DNA of 64,000 bases. It comes from Thermococcus zilligii AN1. Its GTDB lineage: Archaea; Methanobacteriota_B; Thermococci; Thermococcales; Thermococcaceae. Shown here in pieces: positions 1 through 7,790 of this stretch (positions are counted from its first letter, which is position 1; each line of letters opens with the position of its first letter). The DNA is taken from the NCBI RefSeq assembly GCF_000258515.1, contig NZ_AJLF01000003.1, positions 40,317-104,316 of the forward strand, written 5' to 3'. The notes under the pieces are model-generated. The model was not told where the DNA came from and did no database searches. It was given only the letters and a program-made list of their open reading frames with translations. The translations under genes were made by a program, and so were the position numbers.

Positions 1-176
1 AAACTGTCATCAGCGGCTCGCTGAAGAGCGTTGAGGAAGTTGCCGGGATGCTCGGCGTCGAGGCCGAAAACGACAGGATAGAGGCCATTGTCGACGGAGT
101 GAAAATCCTGATGCAACGCGGAAAGCTCGAAATGGAGTTCGAGAACGGGGATAAGATGAGAATAGAGAAGGCCTGA
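1..176 (+). CDS. C-terminal end of an unrecognised protein (partial)
   Basis: The window opens inside a reading frame (codons start at base 3) that runs 57 codons to a TGA at 174-176. The visible tail is charged and predicted helical (KSVEEVAGMLG, then DRIEAIVDGVKILMQRG), ending EFENGDKMRIEKA. I do not recognise the family. It converges on the DUF35-thiolase-HMG-CoA synthase operon with a gap of five bases, so the two transcripts probably overlap at their 3' ends. The start and most of the protein lie outside the window. Confidence 0.6.
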   Translation, partial: TVISGSLKSVEEVAGMLGVEAENDRIEAIVDGVKILMQRGKLEMEFENGDKMRIEKA

Positions 177-181
177 GGCCT

Positions 182-598
182 TCACTCTTTTTGCGGCTTG
201 AGAACCGGCCTGAACTTGTAGGCGTAGAGGATTATCCCGTCCTCGTCGAACTCCCTGACCTTCCTCGTTACCATCTCGACCTCCATGCCGAAGTCTATCT
301 CCTCCGGCGCGACATCCGTGAGCTGGGCCATAACGACGGGCCCTTCCTCGAGCTGAACCAGGGCGAGGGGATACGGCTTGTAATACTCGAAGCCGCTCGG
401 CGGGTTCCTCACTATTGTCCAGCTCAGCACCTTGCCCTTTCCGCTGAACTTGTACTTCTCCACGTTCCTGCTACCGCAGACCGGGCAGACCTCCCTGTGC
501 GGGAACATCAGATGACCGTTCTCGCACTTACCCCCGATCAGGGCGTATTTCTCTTCAAAGTGCCTCCAGTGCCTCGCAACCTGCATCGGCTTCCCCAT
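182..598 (-). CDS. DUF35 zinc-ribbon/OB-fold protein (thiolase-HMGS partner)
   Basis: A 138-residue protein with an N-terminal zinc ribbon (Cys25, His29, Cys38, Cys41) followed by an OB-fold, the DUF35 arrangement. It is the last gene of a three-gene operon behind HMG-CoA synthase and acetoacetyl-CoA thiolase. In methanogens a homologous DUF35 protein holds these two enzymes together so that acetoacetyl-CoA is channelled to HMG-CoA; the same role is inferred here. The start is the ATG at 598, preceded by GGAGGGTC lying in the end of the thiolase gene; the thiolase stop is one base upstream. The usual second ribbon cysteine appears replaced by the histidine of CENGH, a small departure from the common CxxC. 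Confidence 0.9.
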   Translation of the reverse strand: MGKPMQVARHWRHFEEKYALIGGKCENGHLMFPHREVCPVCGSRNVEKYKFSGKGKVLSWTIVRNPPSGFEYYKPYPLALVQLEEGPVVMAQLTDVAPEEIDFGMEVEMVTRKVREFDEDGIILYAYKFRPVLKPQKE

Positions 599-599
599 T

Positions 600-1766
600 T
601 CAGACCCTCCTCAGGACTGTAACCGTTATGTTCGAGCCGGTTCCACCTATGTTCTGGGTCAGGCCTATCTCAGCCCCGGGCACCTGTATCCCTTCCGGAG
701 CCTCGCCGCGGAGCTGGAGAGCAGCCTCAACCGTCTGGTAAACGCCGGTGGCCCCAACGGGGTGCCCTCTGGCCTTAAGTCCACCCATCGTCTGGATCGG
801 GTAATCACCGTCTATGGCAATCTGGCCCTCCTTGGCGAGCATTACACCTTTACCCTTCTCGGCAACGCCGAGGGCTTCCAAGCTTAAAGCGGCCATTATC
901 GTGAAGGCGTCGTGAACCTCGAAGAAGTCTATGTCCCTGGCAGTGACCCCCGCCATCCTGTAGGCCTTTTCAGCGGCCACTTTTGCCGCCGTCAAAGTCA
1001 GGAAGTCCTTCCTGTTGGCGAGGTTGATGGTGTCCGTGGCCCTCCAGAAGCCTGCTAATTCAACCCATTTCTCCTTCGGAACGCCGAGCTCCTTCGCCTT
1101 CTCCTTTGAGGTTATTATGACGGCCGCGGCACCGTCGCACATCGGTGCGGCATCAAAGAGCTTTATCGGGTCGGCGACGTAGGGGCTCTTGAGAACAGTG
1201 TCAAGCTTTATCTCCTTCTTGAACATCGCGTACGGGTTTTTAGCCCCGTTCCTGTGGGCGTTGAGGGCGAAGAGGGCAAAATCCTCCTCAGCGTAGCCGT
1301 ATTCCTTCATGTAAAGCCTCATGACGAGCGCGTTCAAGGCCACAAAGCTGGCCCCGTGGAAGAGCTCCCACTCGGCATCGGCGGCGTAGGCTAAATAGCG
1401 TGTCGCGTCGCTCGGCCAGGCGTCGGTCATCTTCTCGACGCCGACTACCGCAACAACGTCCTCAAGGCCCGACATGACCGCCTTCGCTCCCTCCTGAACT
1501 GCCGCACCCCCGCTACCGCATGCCGCTTCAACCTTAATGGCCGGTATGTTGCCCAAGCCAGCCCAGTCCGCTATTAAAGCTCCAAGGTTCTCCTGCTCTA
1601 TGAAGGAACCGGAGGCCATGTTTCCGACGTAGAGGGAGTCCACCCCCTCTATCCCGGCATCGTCCATTGCGTTGAGCAGGGCCTCCACGGCCATGTCCCT
1701 CAGTGACACCCTCCAGTGCTCGCCGACAGGAACCATGCCAACCCCAATAATGACGGGTTTCTCCAT
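600..1766 (-). CDS. acetyl-CoA C-acetyltransferase (archaeal thiolase)
   Basis: A 388-residue thiolase that condenses two acetyl-CoA to acetoacetyl-CoA, the first step of the archaeal mevalonate pathway for ether lipids. The nucleophile is Cys83 in EAACGSGG, and the C-terminal GGLKARGHPVGATG carries the catalytic histidine. The usual second active-site cysteine motif (CxGGG) is replaced by NIGGTGSN, typical of archaeal SCP-x-like thiolases that work with HMG-CoA synthase and DUF35. The ATG at 1766 is chosen because GAGGTGG lies just upstream; an in-frame GTG at 1775 overlaps that site. The gene follows the HMG-CoA synthase stop by ten bases, so it is surely co-transcribed. Confidence 0.93.
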   Translation of the reverse strand: MEKPVIIGVGMVPVGEHWRVSLRDMAVEALLNAMDDAGIEGVDSLYVGNMASGSFIEQENLGALIADWAGLGNIPAIKVEAACGSGGAAVQEGAKAVMSGLEDVVAVVGVEKMTDAWPSDATRYLAYAADAEWELFHGASFVALNALVMRLYMKEYGYAEEDFALFALNAHRNGAKNPYAMFKKEIKLDTVLKSPYVADPIKLFDAAPMCDGAAAVIITSKEKAKELGVPKEKWVELAGFWRATDTINLANRKDFLTLTAAKVAAEKAYRMAGVTARDIDFFEVHDAFTIMAALSLEALGVAEKGKGVMLAKEGQIAIDGDYPIQTMGGLKARGHPVGATGVYQTVEAALQLRGEAPEGIQVPGAEIGLTQNIGGTGSNITVTVLRRV

Positions 1767-1776
1767 TCCGACCACC

Positions 1777-2829
1777 TCACATTATGTACTTGCCCCTGTG
1801 CTTGGCATAGAGCGCGTAGTCAAGGTACTTCTTCCTGTTCACGTAGTCCATGGTTCTGGGTGCCAGATCCCTCTTCTCCTCGATTGCATCCTGCACAACG
1901 AGGCTGAAGGCGTCGCTCCCCGCTCCCGAACCGAAGGAGACCCAGAGGATCCTGTCGCCTGGCTTCGCTATGTCGAGGACTGCCGAAACACCGACGAGAG
2001 TTGCCCCGCTGTAGGTGTTTCCTATTATCCCGCTGAGCAGTCCCGGGAGAACCTTCTCCTTCGGGATTCCGAGTATCTCGGCAACGGTGAGCGGGAACTT
2101 GACGTTGGGCTGGTGGAAGACCGCGTAATCAAAGTCGCTCGGGGAGTAGTTGAGCTCCTCCATGAGCGTCCTGGCGGCGCTCAGTATCTGGTGGAAGTAC
2201 GCCGGCTCGCCGGTGAAGCGGTTGCCGTGCCTCGGGTAGTGCTCGTGCTGCCTCCTCCAGAAGTCTGGCGTGTCGGTTACGTAGGAATAGCTCGCCTCGA
2301 AGTAGGCGACCGTCTCAGAGCTCTTCGGGGCGAGGATGTATGCGGCACCTCCGGCGGAAGCGGTGAACTCGAGGTGGTCCCCGGGCCTTCCCTGGGAGGT
2401 GTCGGCGCCGATGGCCATGGCATAGTCGGCCATTCCGGAGCCGACGAAGCCTATGGCAGCTTGAATGGCTTCGGTTCCTGCCTTGCACGCAAACTCAAAG
2501 TCGGCCGCGTTCACATCGGGGGTTGCTCCGATGGCGGCCGCCACAACCGTTCCGCTCGGCTTGACGGCGTAGGGCTTGCTCTCTGTTCCAAACCAAACGG
2601 CCCGGATAAGTTTGGGGTCAATTTGAGCCCTCTTGAGGGCGTTTCTGGCCGCTTCAATGCCTATCGTGATTGAGTCCTCATCTAAGCCGGGAACGGACTT
2701 CTCCTGGATCGGGGGGTCCGAGACTTCCCAGACCCTGTCTATTTCCTCCGCCTTGATTCTATACATCGGCACGTAGGCGCCGTAGCCGGCGATACCAACC
2801 TCGCGGTTTGGCCTCAACAGTTTTCCCAT
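1777..2829 (-). CDS. hydroxymethylglutaryl-CoA synthase
   Basis: A 350-residue archaeal HMG-CoA synthase, condensing acetoacetyl-CoA with acetyl-CoA. Visible family signatures are the N-terminal [10 protein letters not shown], the acyl-accepting Cys115 in [11 protein letters not shown], the AVFHQPN histidine motif and the C-terminal [14 protein letters not shown]. It heads the operon HMGS-thiolase-DUF35, which feeds isoprenoid lipid synthesis. The start ATG at 2829 is preceded by GGGTGATGTAC; two upstream in-frame starts (2844, 2835) overlap or precede that site and are less likely. A TATA box (minus strand CTTTTATAAC at 2881-2890) with an upstream BRE-like CGAAAGA lies at a suitable distance. 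Confidence 0.95.
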   Translation of the reverse strand: MGKLLRPNREVGIAGYGAYVPMYRIKAEEIDRVWEVSDPPIQEKSVPGLDEDSITIGIEAARNALKRAQIDPKLIRAVWFGTESKPYAVKPSGTVVAAAIGATPDVNAADFEFACKAGTEAIQAAIGFVGSGMADYAMAIGADTSQGRPGDHLEFTASAGGAAYILAPKSSETVAYFEASYSYVTDTPDFWRRQHEHYPRHGNRFTGEPAYFHQILSAARTLMEELNYSPSDFDYAVFHQPNVKFPLTVAEILGIPKEKVLPGLLSGIIGNTYSGATLVGVSAVLDIAKPGDRILWVSFGSGAGSDAFSLVVQDAIEEKRDLAPRTMDYVNRKKYLDYALYAKHRGKYIM

Positions 2830-2880
2830 GTACATCACCCGCAAAAGTTGCGCATAACCTCGCCTAAGGTTCCGGGGGCG

Positions 2881-2897
2881 GTTATAAAAGTCTTTCG
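2881..2897 (-). promoter_or_regulatory. TATA/BRE promoter of the HMGS-thiolase-DUF35 operon
   Basis: On the minus strand CCGAAAGACTTTTATAAC reads as a BRE purine block followed by a TATA box. Transcription would begin about 25 bases downstream near 2860, giving a leader of roughly 30 bases before the HMG-CoA synthase ATG at 2829. Assignment is by pattern only. Confidence 0.6.
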
Positions 2898-2946
2898 GTG
2901 AGAGTAAAAATGCCTTTCGACGATAAACGATAAAAGGGAGGGAAGC

Positions 2947-3627
2947 TCAAGGCTTCCTCACGACGAAGAGCGCGTGGTCCTTCTCGTAGGGCTCAAGTGA
3001 AAGCCTCTCAACGACCTCGAAGTATTCGGAGAGCTCCTTTTCAACCTCCTTGAAGACCTGCTCTGGCTCTTTTGTCACGTCGATGCTCCTGCTCTTGACC
3101 GAAATCATGCCGTAGCCGCCGCTCTTCAGGTAAACCCTGGCGTTGTCTATGAGGATTTTCGCCTGGGTCGGCTGGGCAACGTCCTCGAAGATGACGTCCA
3201 CCTTCGGAACGAGCGCGCGGTAGCCCTCGGGCCTGGTGGCGTCGCCGAGTATCGGCACGATGTTCCTCCTTTCCTCGACGATTGGAACCAGCTCCCTCAG
3301 AACCCTCGGCGAGAACTCGACACCGAAGATTTTGCCTTCCCAGCCCACTATGTCGCTGACGTGTGAAGCTGTGGTTCCGCTCGCTATTCCGAGGTAGAGG
3401 ACTGTTGAACCGGGCTTAATCGGGAAGTTCTCCAGCCCGTTGAGAATTGCCGCACCTAACTTCGACCTGTTCGGGTTCCAGATTCTGTATTCGTCCCCCT
3501 CGAACTTGACGGCCCTTTCACCGTAAACCCTCTGCCCGGGAACGAGGTTCTTGGTCGCTATCCTCTCGCTCCCGTCGTCCTCAACGACTATATAAACGCC
3601 CGGGAACCTGTGCTTTTTAACCTTCAT
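2947..3627 (-). CDS. flpA: fibrillarin-like rRNA/tRNA 2'-O-methyltransferase
   Basis: A 226-residue archaeal fibrillarin (aFib), the SAM-dependent methyltransferase of C/D box sRNPs that 2'-O-methylates rRNA and tRNA. The SAM-binding core is visible as [17 protein letters not shown] with [14 protein letters not shown], and later [11 protein letters not shown]; the N-terminal [11 protein letters not shown] strand is typical of the archaeal protein. It begins at the ATG at 3627, five bases after the nop5 stop, with GAGGTGATGTGA overlapping that stop as ribosome binding site. The pairing with nop5 is universal in Thermococcales, and two guide RNAs for this complex are present in this window. Confidence 0.96.
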   Translation of the reverse strand: MKVKKHRFPGVYIVVEDDGSERIATKNLVPGQRVYGERAVKFEGDEYRIWNPNRSKLGAAILNGLENFPIKPGSTVLYLGIASGTTASHVSDIVGWEGKIFGVEFSPRVLRELVPIVEERRNIVPILGDATRPEGYRALVPKVDVIFEDVAQPTQAKILIDNARVYLKSGGYGMISVKSRSIDVTKEPEQVFKEVEKELSEYFEVVERLSLEPYEKDHALFVVRKP

Positions 3628-3632
3628 TCACA

Positions 3633-4910
3633 TCACCTCTTCTCGCCCTTGTGTTTCTTTTTCATGAACTTCCTGTCCCCGCCATCCTTCCCCTTCTTCT
3701 CTAACTCCCTGCCCTTTTCGTGCTTCCCACCCTTGAACATCTTGCCCTTGAACTTCTCCTTGTCCTTCTTCTCGGGCTTGGCCTTCTTCTTCGGCGGGTT
3801 CGGGTACTTCTCTTTAATCTCCTGTATCCTCTGCTCGAGCTCCTTGTTGAGTTCCTCGCCTATGTATTCGCCCGAGAAGTAGTCAACCCTCGCTGCAATG
3901 GCCAGCTTCCCAGCTAAGGCCCTCGCTATCTTGCCCCTCTGCCACCAGGGCGAGCGGTTTATCGCTGGGTACTGGAAGATAACCCCATGCTTGGGCGGCT
4001 TTGCCCCGCTCCTGAGGTGCCTGAAGAGGGCCTTCTCAGCTCCAAGAACCTGTATCGTTGAGGCAGGCATCATGGCCAGCTCTTTAAGCCCGCCGGCAAT
4101 GCTCATGAGCCTCGCCGCGAGCTTGGCACCGACCAAAGCCTTGAGGTTTGGAGCGACTTCGTCCATCGCTGTCTCGAGGTAGTCCTCCACCTGGTCCCTC
4201 AGCTTGTAGAGGTCGTTTATCTCGCTCGCGAGCTTCCTTATGATTTCGCTGTCGAACTTTCCGAGGGGAGCGCCCATTGACTTCTCTGCCGCGCTGAGTA
4301 TACTCTCGATTTTTCCCTCGGGGAAGCCCAGCTTTTCCAGCTTTTCTTTCGTGGCATTTTCCCTCGGGCCTATCTCCTTGACGAAGGCAACGTACTGCTC
4401 GTGCTTCGGCAGGATCTCGTCCAGCTCCGGGAAGTGGAGGCCGTACCATTCCCTTAACCTTGAAACGAGCAGGTTCGTGACCTTGTCGATGTCGTCCAGG
4501 GCCTCAATGGCCTGGATTATCATCTTGTCCCTTGCCCCGCTCTGCTCCTGTATGCGGAGCCTCGTTAAGGCTATGCCGACGTTATAGTACTCGCTGAACC
4601 AGTCCTCCCCGAGGAACTCCTCCGGACTCGAGCGGAGCTTTTCACCGGCTAAATTGGGGAGCTCGGCGGTAGCGTTGTAGCCGAGATCCTTCAGGTTTCT
4701 GCTGAGCTCGGCGTCCTCAACGATGAACTCGTCGTAGCCTTTTTCCTTCAGCTCATCGAGAAGTGCGAGAAGTTCGTCACTCGGCTCGCCGTTTAGGAGC
4801 CTGTCCAGGCTCTCCTCTGGCTTCCCGCTGAAGGGCCTGCTTGAGATGGACTTTCCGCTTTCGTCAAAGGCGTGAATGCCCCTAACGTTTTCTCCTATGT
4901 AAGCTTTCAT
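3633..4910 (-). CDS. Nop5/Nop56/Nop58 family C/D box RNP core protein
   Basis: A 425-residue Nop5 scaffold that bridges fibrillarin and L7Ae on C/D box sRNAs. The N-terminal domain binds fibrillarin, a central coiled-coil dimerises the protein, and the Nop domain shows GAKLAARLMSIAGGLKELA and VLGAEKALFRHL. The last ~55 residues are an extremely lysine-rich tail (KKKAKPEKKDKEKFKGKM and onward), as in Pyrococcus and Thermococcus homologues. The start is the ATG at 4910 (MKAYIGENV) with GGAGGGA upstream. It is divergent from the THUMP-SPOUT gene across a 105-base promoter region. Confidence 0.95.
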   Translation of the reverse strand: MKAYIGENVRGIHAFDESGKSISSRPFSGKPEESLDRLLNGEPSDELLALLDELKEKGYDEFIVEDAELSRNLKDLGYNATAELPNLAGEKLRSSPEEFLGEDWFSEYYNVGIALTRLRIQEQSGARDKMIIQAIEALDDIDKVTNLLVSRLREWYGLHFPELDEILPKHEQYVAFVKEIGPRENATKEKLEKLGFPEGKIESILSAAEKSMGAPLGKFDSEIIRKLASEINDLYKLRDQVEDYLETAMDEVAPNLKALVGAKLAARLMSIAGGLKELAMMPASTIQVLGAEKALFRHLRSGAKPPKHGVIFQYPAINRSPWWQRGKIARALAGKLAIAARVDYFSGEYIGEELNKELEQRIQEIKEKYPNPPKKKAKPEKKDKEKFKGKMFKGGKHEKGRELEKKGKDGGDRKFMKKKHKGEKR

Positions 4911-4977
4911 CAGTCTTCCCTCCGGTTTGTAGCTGTAGGTTGTTGGGCCCTGTGAACTTAAACGTTGCGGAACAAAG

Positions 4978-4987
4978 GCTATAAGCT
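4978..4987. promoter_or_regulatory. near-palindromic TATA element between nop5 and the THUMP-SPOUT gene
   Basis: GCTATAAGC reads as a TATA box on both strands, since its complement is GCTTATAGC. On the plus strand it lies about 30 bases before the ATG at 5016. On the minus strand it would give a ~45-base leader to nop5; a second minus-strand candidate, CGTTTAAGTTC at 4953-4963, could serve nop5 instead. Shared use is inference. Confidence 0.4.
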
Positions 4988-5015
4988 TGTTCCCCAACCC
5001 GCTCCGGTGGTGGGT

Positions 5016-6077
5016 ATGGGAAAGAAGTTTATAGTGAAAACCCAGAAGGGCATGGAAAGCGTTGCCGCCAATTATATTAAGGAAGCTCTGAGCGATGCCG
5101 AAGTCTGGGCTTCTCCACTTGGCTATTCAGGTCTTGTTCTGGTCGAGAGCGGGGATGAAACAGCCCTGGAGAAGATAGAGGGGATTCCTGAGGTCGAGAG
5201 GGTGATCCCCGTTGTTGCCGAAGTTCCGGCGGTTCTCGATGAAATAGTCAAGACTGCGGAGTTAGTGGCCCCTATGATAGGTGAGAACGAGACTTTCGCC
5301 GTTAGGACTACGAGGAGGGGAAAGCACGACTTCTCGAGCATCGATGTTAACCGCACTTTAGGGGCCAGAATCCAGGAGCTAACGAAGGCTGACGTGGACT
5401 TAAGCTGGCCCGATAAGGTTGTCCAGGTTGAGATAATAGGGGATAAAGCGTACATCTCCGTCGTTCCGGGGGAAGAGTTCAGGAAATTCACACCGGATAA
5501 GATAGACGCCAGGGAGCTCTTCCGCAAGCTCACCGTAGTCCAGATGCCTTACTGGGGCGACTACAAAGCCTGCCGCTCCTTCGGCGAGAAAATAGGCAGG
5601 GCCGCACAGGCCTTTGAGGTCAAGGAGCTCATCATAGCCCCGAAGGAGAAGGTGGACGCTTTCGAACTGGCGGAGTTCATAAAGGGTGTGAGGATAGGTC
5701 AGGAGAGCAGACACCAGATCCAGAGGGAGGCCTACCCATGGAAAGTCGATAAGGTTCCCGTTTCGGTGTGGGACCTCCACCAGGTCGTTAGGGATAAGAA
5801 GAGGGACAAAAGGCTGCTCATAATCACGGATCCAAAGGGGCCGACGCTGGCTGAGGTCAAGGACCGGCTTGCGAGGGATATGTTCTACGCGAAGGAAATC
5901 GTTGTCTTCATCGGTTCACGGGAGGGCATCCCGCGCGGCCTCTTCCGGTTCGCGGACTACGTGGTCGACCTGGCCCCATACATGACGTTTGCAACCGAGC
6001 ATGGCATTCCCGCGGCGCTGGTCTCGCTCTGGGAGGTCTATGAGGAGTATTTGAGGGGCAGGGAAAAGGGGGAGTGA
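5016..6077 (+). CDS. THUMP-SPOUT RNA methyltransferase-type protein
   Basis: A 353-residue protein combining an N-terminal THUMP RNA-binding region (roughly residues 70-165, with TFAVRTTRRGKHDFSSIDVN) and a C-terminal SPOUT-like fold (about 180-345). The latter carries knot-region patterns such as LLIITDPKGPTLAEVKD, VVFIGSREGIPRGLFRFAD and APYMTFATEHGIPAAL. Proteins of this architecture act on tRNA. A 2'-O- or base-methyltransferase role is likely, but the exact nucleotide cannot be read from sequence. The ATG at 5016 has GGTGGTGG upstream; an in-frame ATG at 4965 would precede the promoter. Placement next to flpA/nop5 groups three RNA-modification genes. Confidence 0.85.
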   Translation: MGKKFIVKTQKGMESVAANYIKEALSDAEVWASPLGYSGLVLVESGDETALEKIEGIPEVERVIPVVAEVPAVLDEIVKTAELVAPMIGENETFAVRTTRRGKHDFSSIDVNRTLGARIQELTKADVDLSWPDKVVQVEIIGDKAYISVVPGEEFRKFTPDKIDARELFRKLTVVQMPYWGDYKACRSFGEKIGRAAQAFEVKELIIAPKEKVDAFELAEFIKGVRIGQESRHQIQREAYPWKVDKVPVSVWDLHQVVRDKKRDKRLLIITDPKGPTLAEVKDRLARDMFYAKEIVVFIGSREGIPRGLFRFADYVVDLAPYMTFATEHGIPAALVSLWEVYEEYLRGREKGE

Positions 6078-6112
6078 TTCTGGCTTTTACTGCTTATTCC
6101 TTGAGTTTTGAG

Positions 6113-6175
6113 CCAGCGTCAGACCCTAAGGTCTTCCTCACCCCTCGGGAATCCGCCGTAGTCATCATCCGCTGG
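6113..6175 (-). ncRNA. C/D box sRNA (2'-O-methylation guide)
   Basis: The minus strand shows the complete archaeal C/D box layout. A terminal stem CCAGCG (6175-6170) pairs perfectly with CGCTGG (6118-6113). Inside are a C box ATGATGA (6168-6162), a 13-base guide, a D' box CCGA (6148-6145), a 3-base spacer, a C' box GTGAGGA (6141-6135), a 12-base guide and a D box CTGA (6122-6119). It sits in the 114-base gap between the THUMP-SPOUT and DUF92 genes. The D guide AGACCTTAGGGT is complementary to CCUAAGGU, a motif of the universally conserved 23S rRNA segment near E. coli 1940, pairing over 8 bases. That target is a suggestion only. Box D' departs from CTGA by one base. Confidence 0.8.
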
Positions 6176-6191
6176 GGATTCCCCGGAACCC

Positions 6192-6911
6192 TCACGCTAT
6201 TAGATAAAAGAGGCCGGCACCTGTTATACCGCCGAGGAGGGAAGCCAGGAAGTTCGTAGAGTTATTGTCCGTTATCCCCCTGTTCTCCAGGGTTGCGCCT
6301 ATTAAACTGTCGAGGTTGACGCCAATAAACCCCCCGAGTGTTATGGCCACTACCATGGGAAGCCTGTGGGAGGTGAGGGGAAGGGCAAAGGGCGCTATCA
6401 CCAGGGATCCAAGTAGCGCGAATACCTCGCCCGCTAAGGAGACCCCCCCGTTTGTACCGGGTGTGACTGGCTTAAAGTTCGTTATAAGCCTTGGCCTCTT
6501 CCCGTAGACTTTCCCCAGCTCGCTGGCAAGGGTGTCACCGTTGACTGTCGCTATGGCCGAGAAAGTTGCTGCCCAGAAGATGTCCTGCCGTGTTATAGCC
6601 TCAACCACCAGGAAAAGGAGAGCGGCAAGCCCGTTTCCCAAAACGTTCCCCACACCTCTCGTTTTTTCGCTCCTGGATGAAAAGCCGAGCCGGACTTTCT
6701 CCTCAAAGCGGTGCCTGGTGGCCAGGACACCGAGAACCAGGAATATTAACAGTGCCAGGAACGTGTAAATCCCGCCTAGATGGATAACCACTATACCGAG
6801 GACTGCCGAGAGCAGGGCTCCCCTGCCGTCGAGGGCCCGGGACTTATAGGCGGCGATCCCGAGCAGGGATATCAAAATCCCGGTGATGAGCGGGTGAACT
6901 GCGTCTTGCAT
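6192..6911 (-). CDS. DUF92 family integral membrane protein
   Basis: A 239-residue, very hydrophobic protein with about six or seven membrane segments. It matches the DUF92/TIGR00297 family (distantly related to phytyl/dolichyl-phosphate kinases) through VRLGFSSRSEKTRGVGNVLGNG, AATFSAIATVNGDTLASELGKVYG and TPGTNGGVSLAG. A role in isoprenoid-alcohol or lipid metabolism is possible, but no activity can be assigned. The ATG at 6911 is preferred because GGGGTGGC sits just upstream; a GTG at 6920 overlaps that site. It is convergent with the THUMP-SPOUT gene, with a C/D box sRNA between them on its own strand. Confidence 0.85.
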   Translation of the reverse strand: MQDAVHPLITGILISLLGIAAYKSRALDGRGALLSAVLGIVVIHLGGIYTFLALLIFLVLGVLATRHRFEEKVRLGFSSRSEKTRGVGNVLGNGLAALLFLVVEAITRQDIFWAATFSAIATVNGDTLASELGKVYGKRPRLITNFKPVTPGTNGGVSLAGEVFALLGSLVIAPFALPLTSHRLPMVVAITLGGFIGVNLDSLIGATLENRGITDNNSTNFLASLLGGITGAGLFYLIA

Positions 6912-7062
6912 TACTGCCACCCCTGGGCTGAATGAAACGGTGCCTCTGTTGGATTAAGGGGGAGTAACCGTTTATTACTCTTTCCATCGACCATCGCCGA
7001 AAGGCCGTTCCTCCTGCCTTAGGGGCGGGGCTTTCAGGAGAAAGAGCAAGAATGAGCGGGGT

Positions 7063-7518
7063 TCAGAAAAGCTCGTATTTGCAGGTCTCTGTGATGAAAG
7101 TAACGTCCATGTGCTCTATGCCAGGCACGGCTTTTGATATCTCCTCTATTATGGCCTGTATCTCCTTCATGTCCTTGGGGGCGACCACGTGCACAACAAG
7201 GTTGTGAGTTCCGAGGGCCTTCTGTATTATCGTTACGTGTTTGATCTCCTTCAGCTTCCCTATGGCCTCGTCGATGTTAACCCCTGCTTTCAGGGTTATG
7301 CCGAGCAGTACGTAAGAGTAGCCCAGGAGGTCAAAGTTCGGAACCACCGTGTACTTCTGGATAACGCCCATGCGCTCGAGTTTTTCCATCCTGCGTGAGA
7401 TCCTCTGCCGGGTCGTCCCGAGAGCTTCCGCAAGCTCTTTGTAAGTCATCCTCGCGTCCTTGGACAGGAGCTCGATTATCCTGAGGTCTATTGGGTCAAT
7501 TTTAGCCCTACCCTTCAT
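7063..7518 (-). CDS. Lrp/AsnC family transcriptional regulator
   Basis: A 151-residue Lrp-type regulator. The N-terminal winged helix-turn-helix (MTYKELAEALGTTRQRISRRMEKLERMGVI) is followed by a RAM/ligand-binding domain (LLGITLKAGVNIDEAIGKL, AIIEEISKAVPGIEHMDVT). Such proteins form octamers or discs and often repress their own promoter in response to amino acids. The ATG at 7518 follows GGAGGGATATGCC. The 272-base upstream region is AT-rich and holds two abutting perfect palindromes next to the TATA box, described separately, suggesting autoregulation. The effector and target genes cannot be read from the sequence. Confidence 0.9.
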   Translation of the reverse strand: MKGRAKIDPIDLRIIELLSKDARMTYKELAEALGTTRQRISRRMEKLERMGVIQKYTVVPNFDLLGYSYVLLGITLKAGVNIDEAIGKLKEIKHVTIIQKALGTHNLVVHVVAPKDMKEIQAIIEEISKAVPGIEHMDVTFITETCKYELF

Positions 7519-7560
7519 GGCATATCCCTCCGGCGATCTTCCATTATGCTAACCCGAGGG

Positions 7561-7650
7561 GGGTTATAAGACTTTCGGAAAATTTTCAACATGTTGGTGT
7601 TGCCTCACTTTTCGTGTTCCACAACGTTATGAACGGTGGGGAAAATTTCC
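7561..7650 (-). promoter_or_regulatory. lrp promoter with palindromic operators
   Basis: On the minus strand a TATA box CTTATAAC (7563-7570) is preceded by GAAAGT and then by two perfect 10-base palindromes that share one base: GAAAATTTTC (7578-7587) and CAACATGTTG (7587-7596). A third perfect palindrome, GGAAAATTTCC (7640-7650), resembles the first and is centred about 63 bases farther upstream, close to six helical turns. This arrangement fits a wrapping Lrp-type regulator. The rest of the gap up to 7790 is AT-rich, with the direct repeat TGTAATTAG near 7697 and 7738, and carries the end of the lonB transcript. Confidence 0.5.
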
Positions 7651-7790
7651 GATTTTTTAAGGGATATTCGCGGCATTATGCACCAAAATTGCAATGTAAT
7701 TAGCTCAAAAAAACTTTATTGAGTTGTGCATTACCTTTGTAATTAGTAAAAAATAGGCACCTCCGGCCCGGGAATAAAAGAAATAAGAGG

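Noticed and set aside
6074..6259. Open frame of 61 codons after the THUMP-SPOUT gene
   Set aside because: It runs across the C/D box sRNA and into the convergent DUF92 gene, has no ribosome binding site of its own, and its translation looks random.
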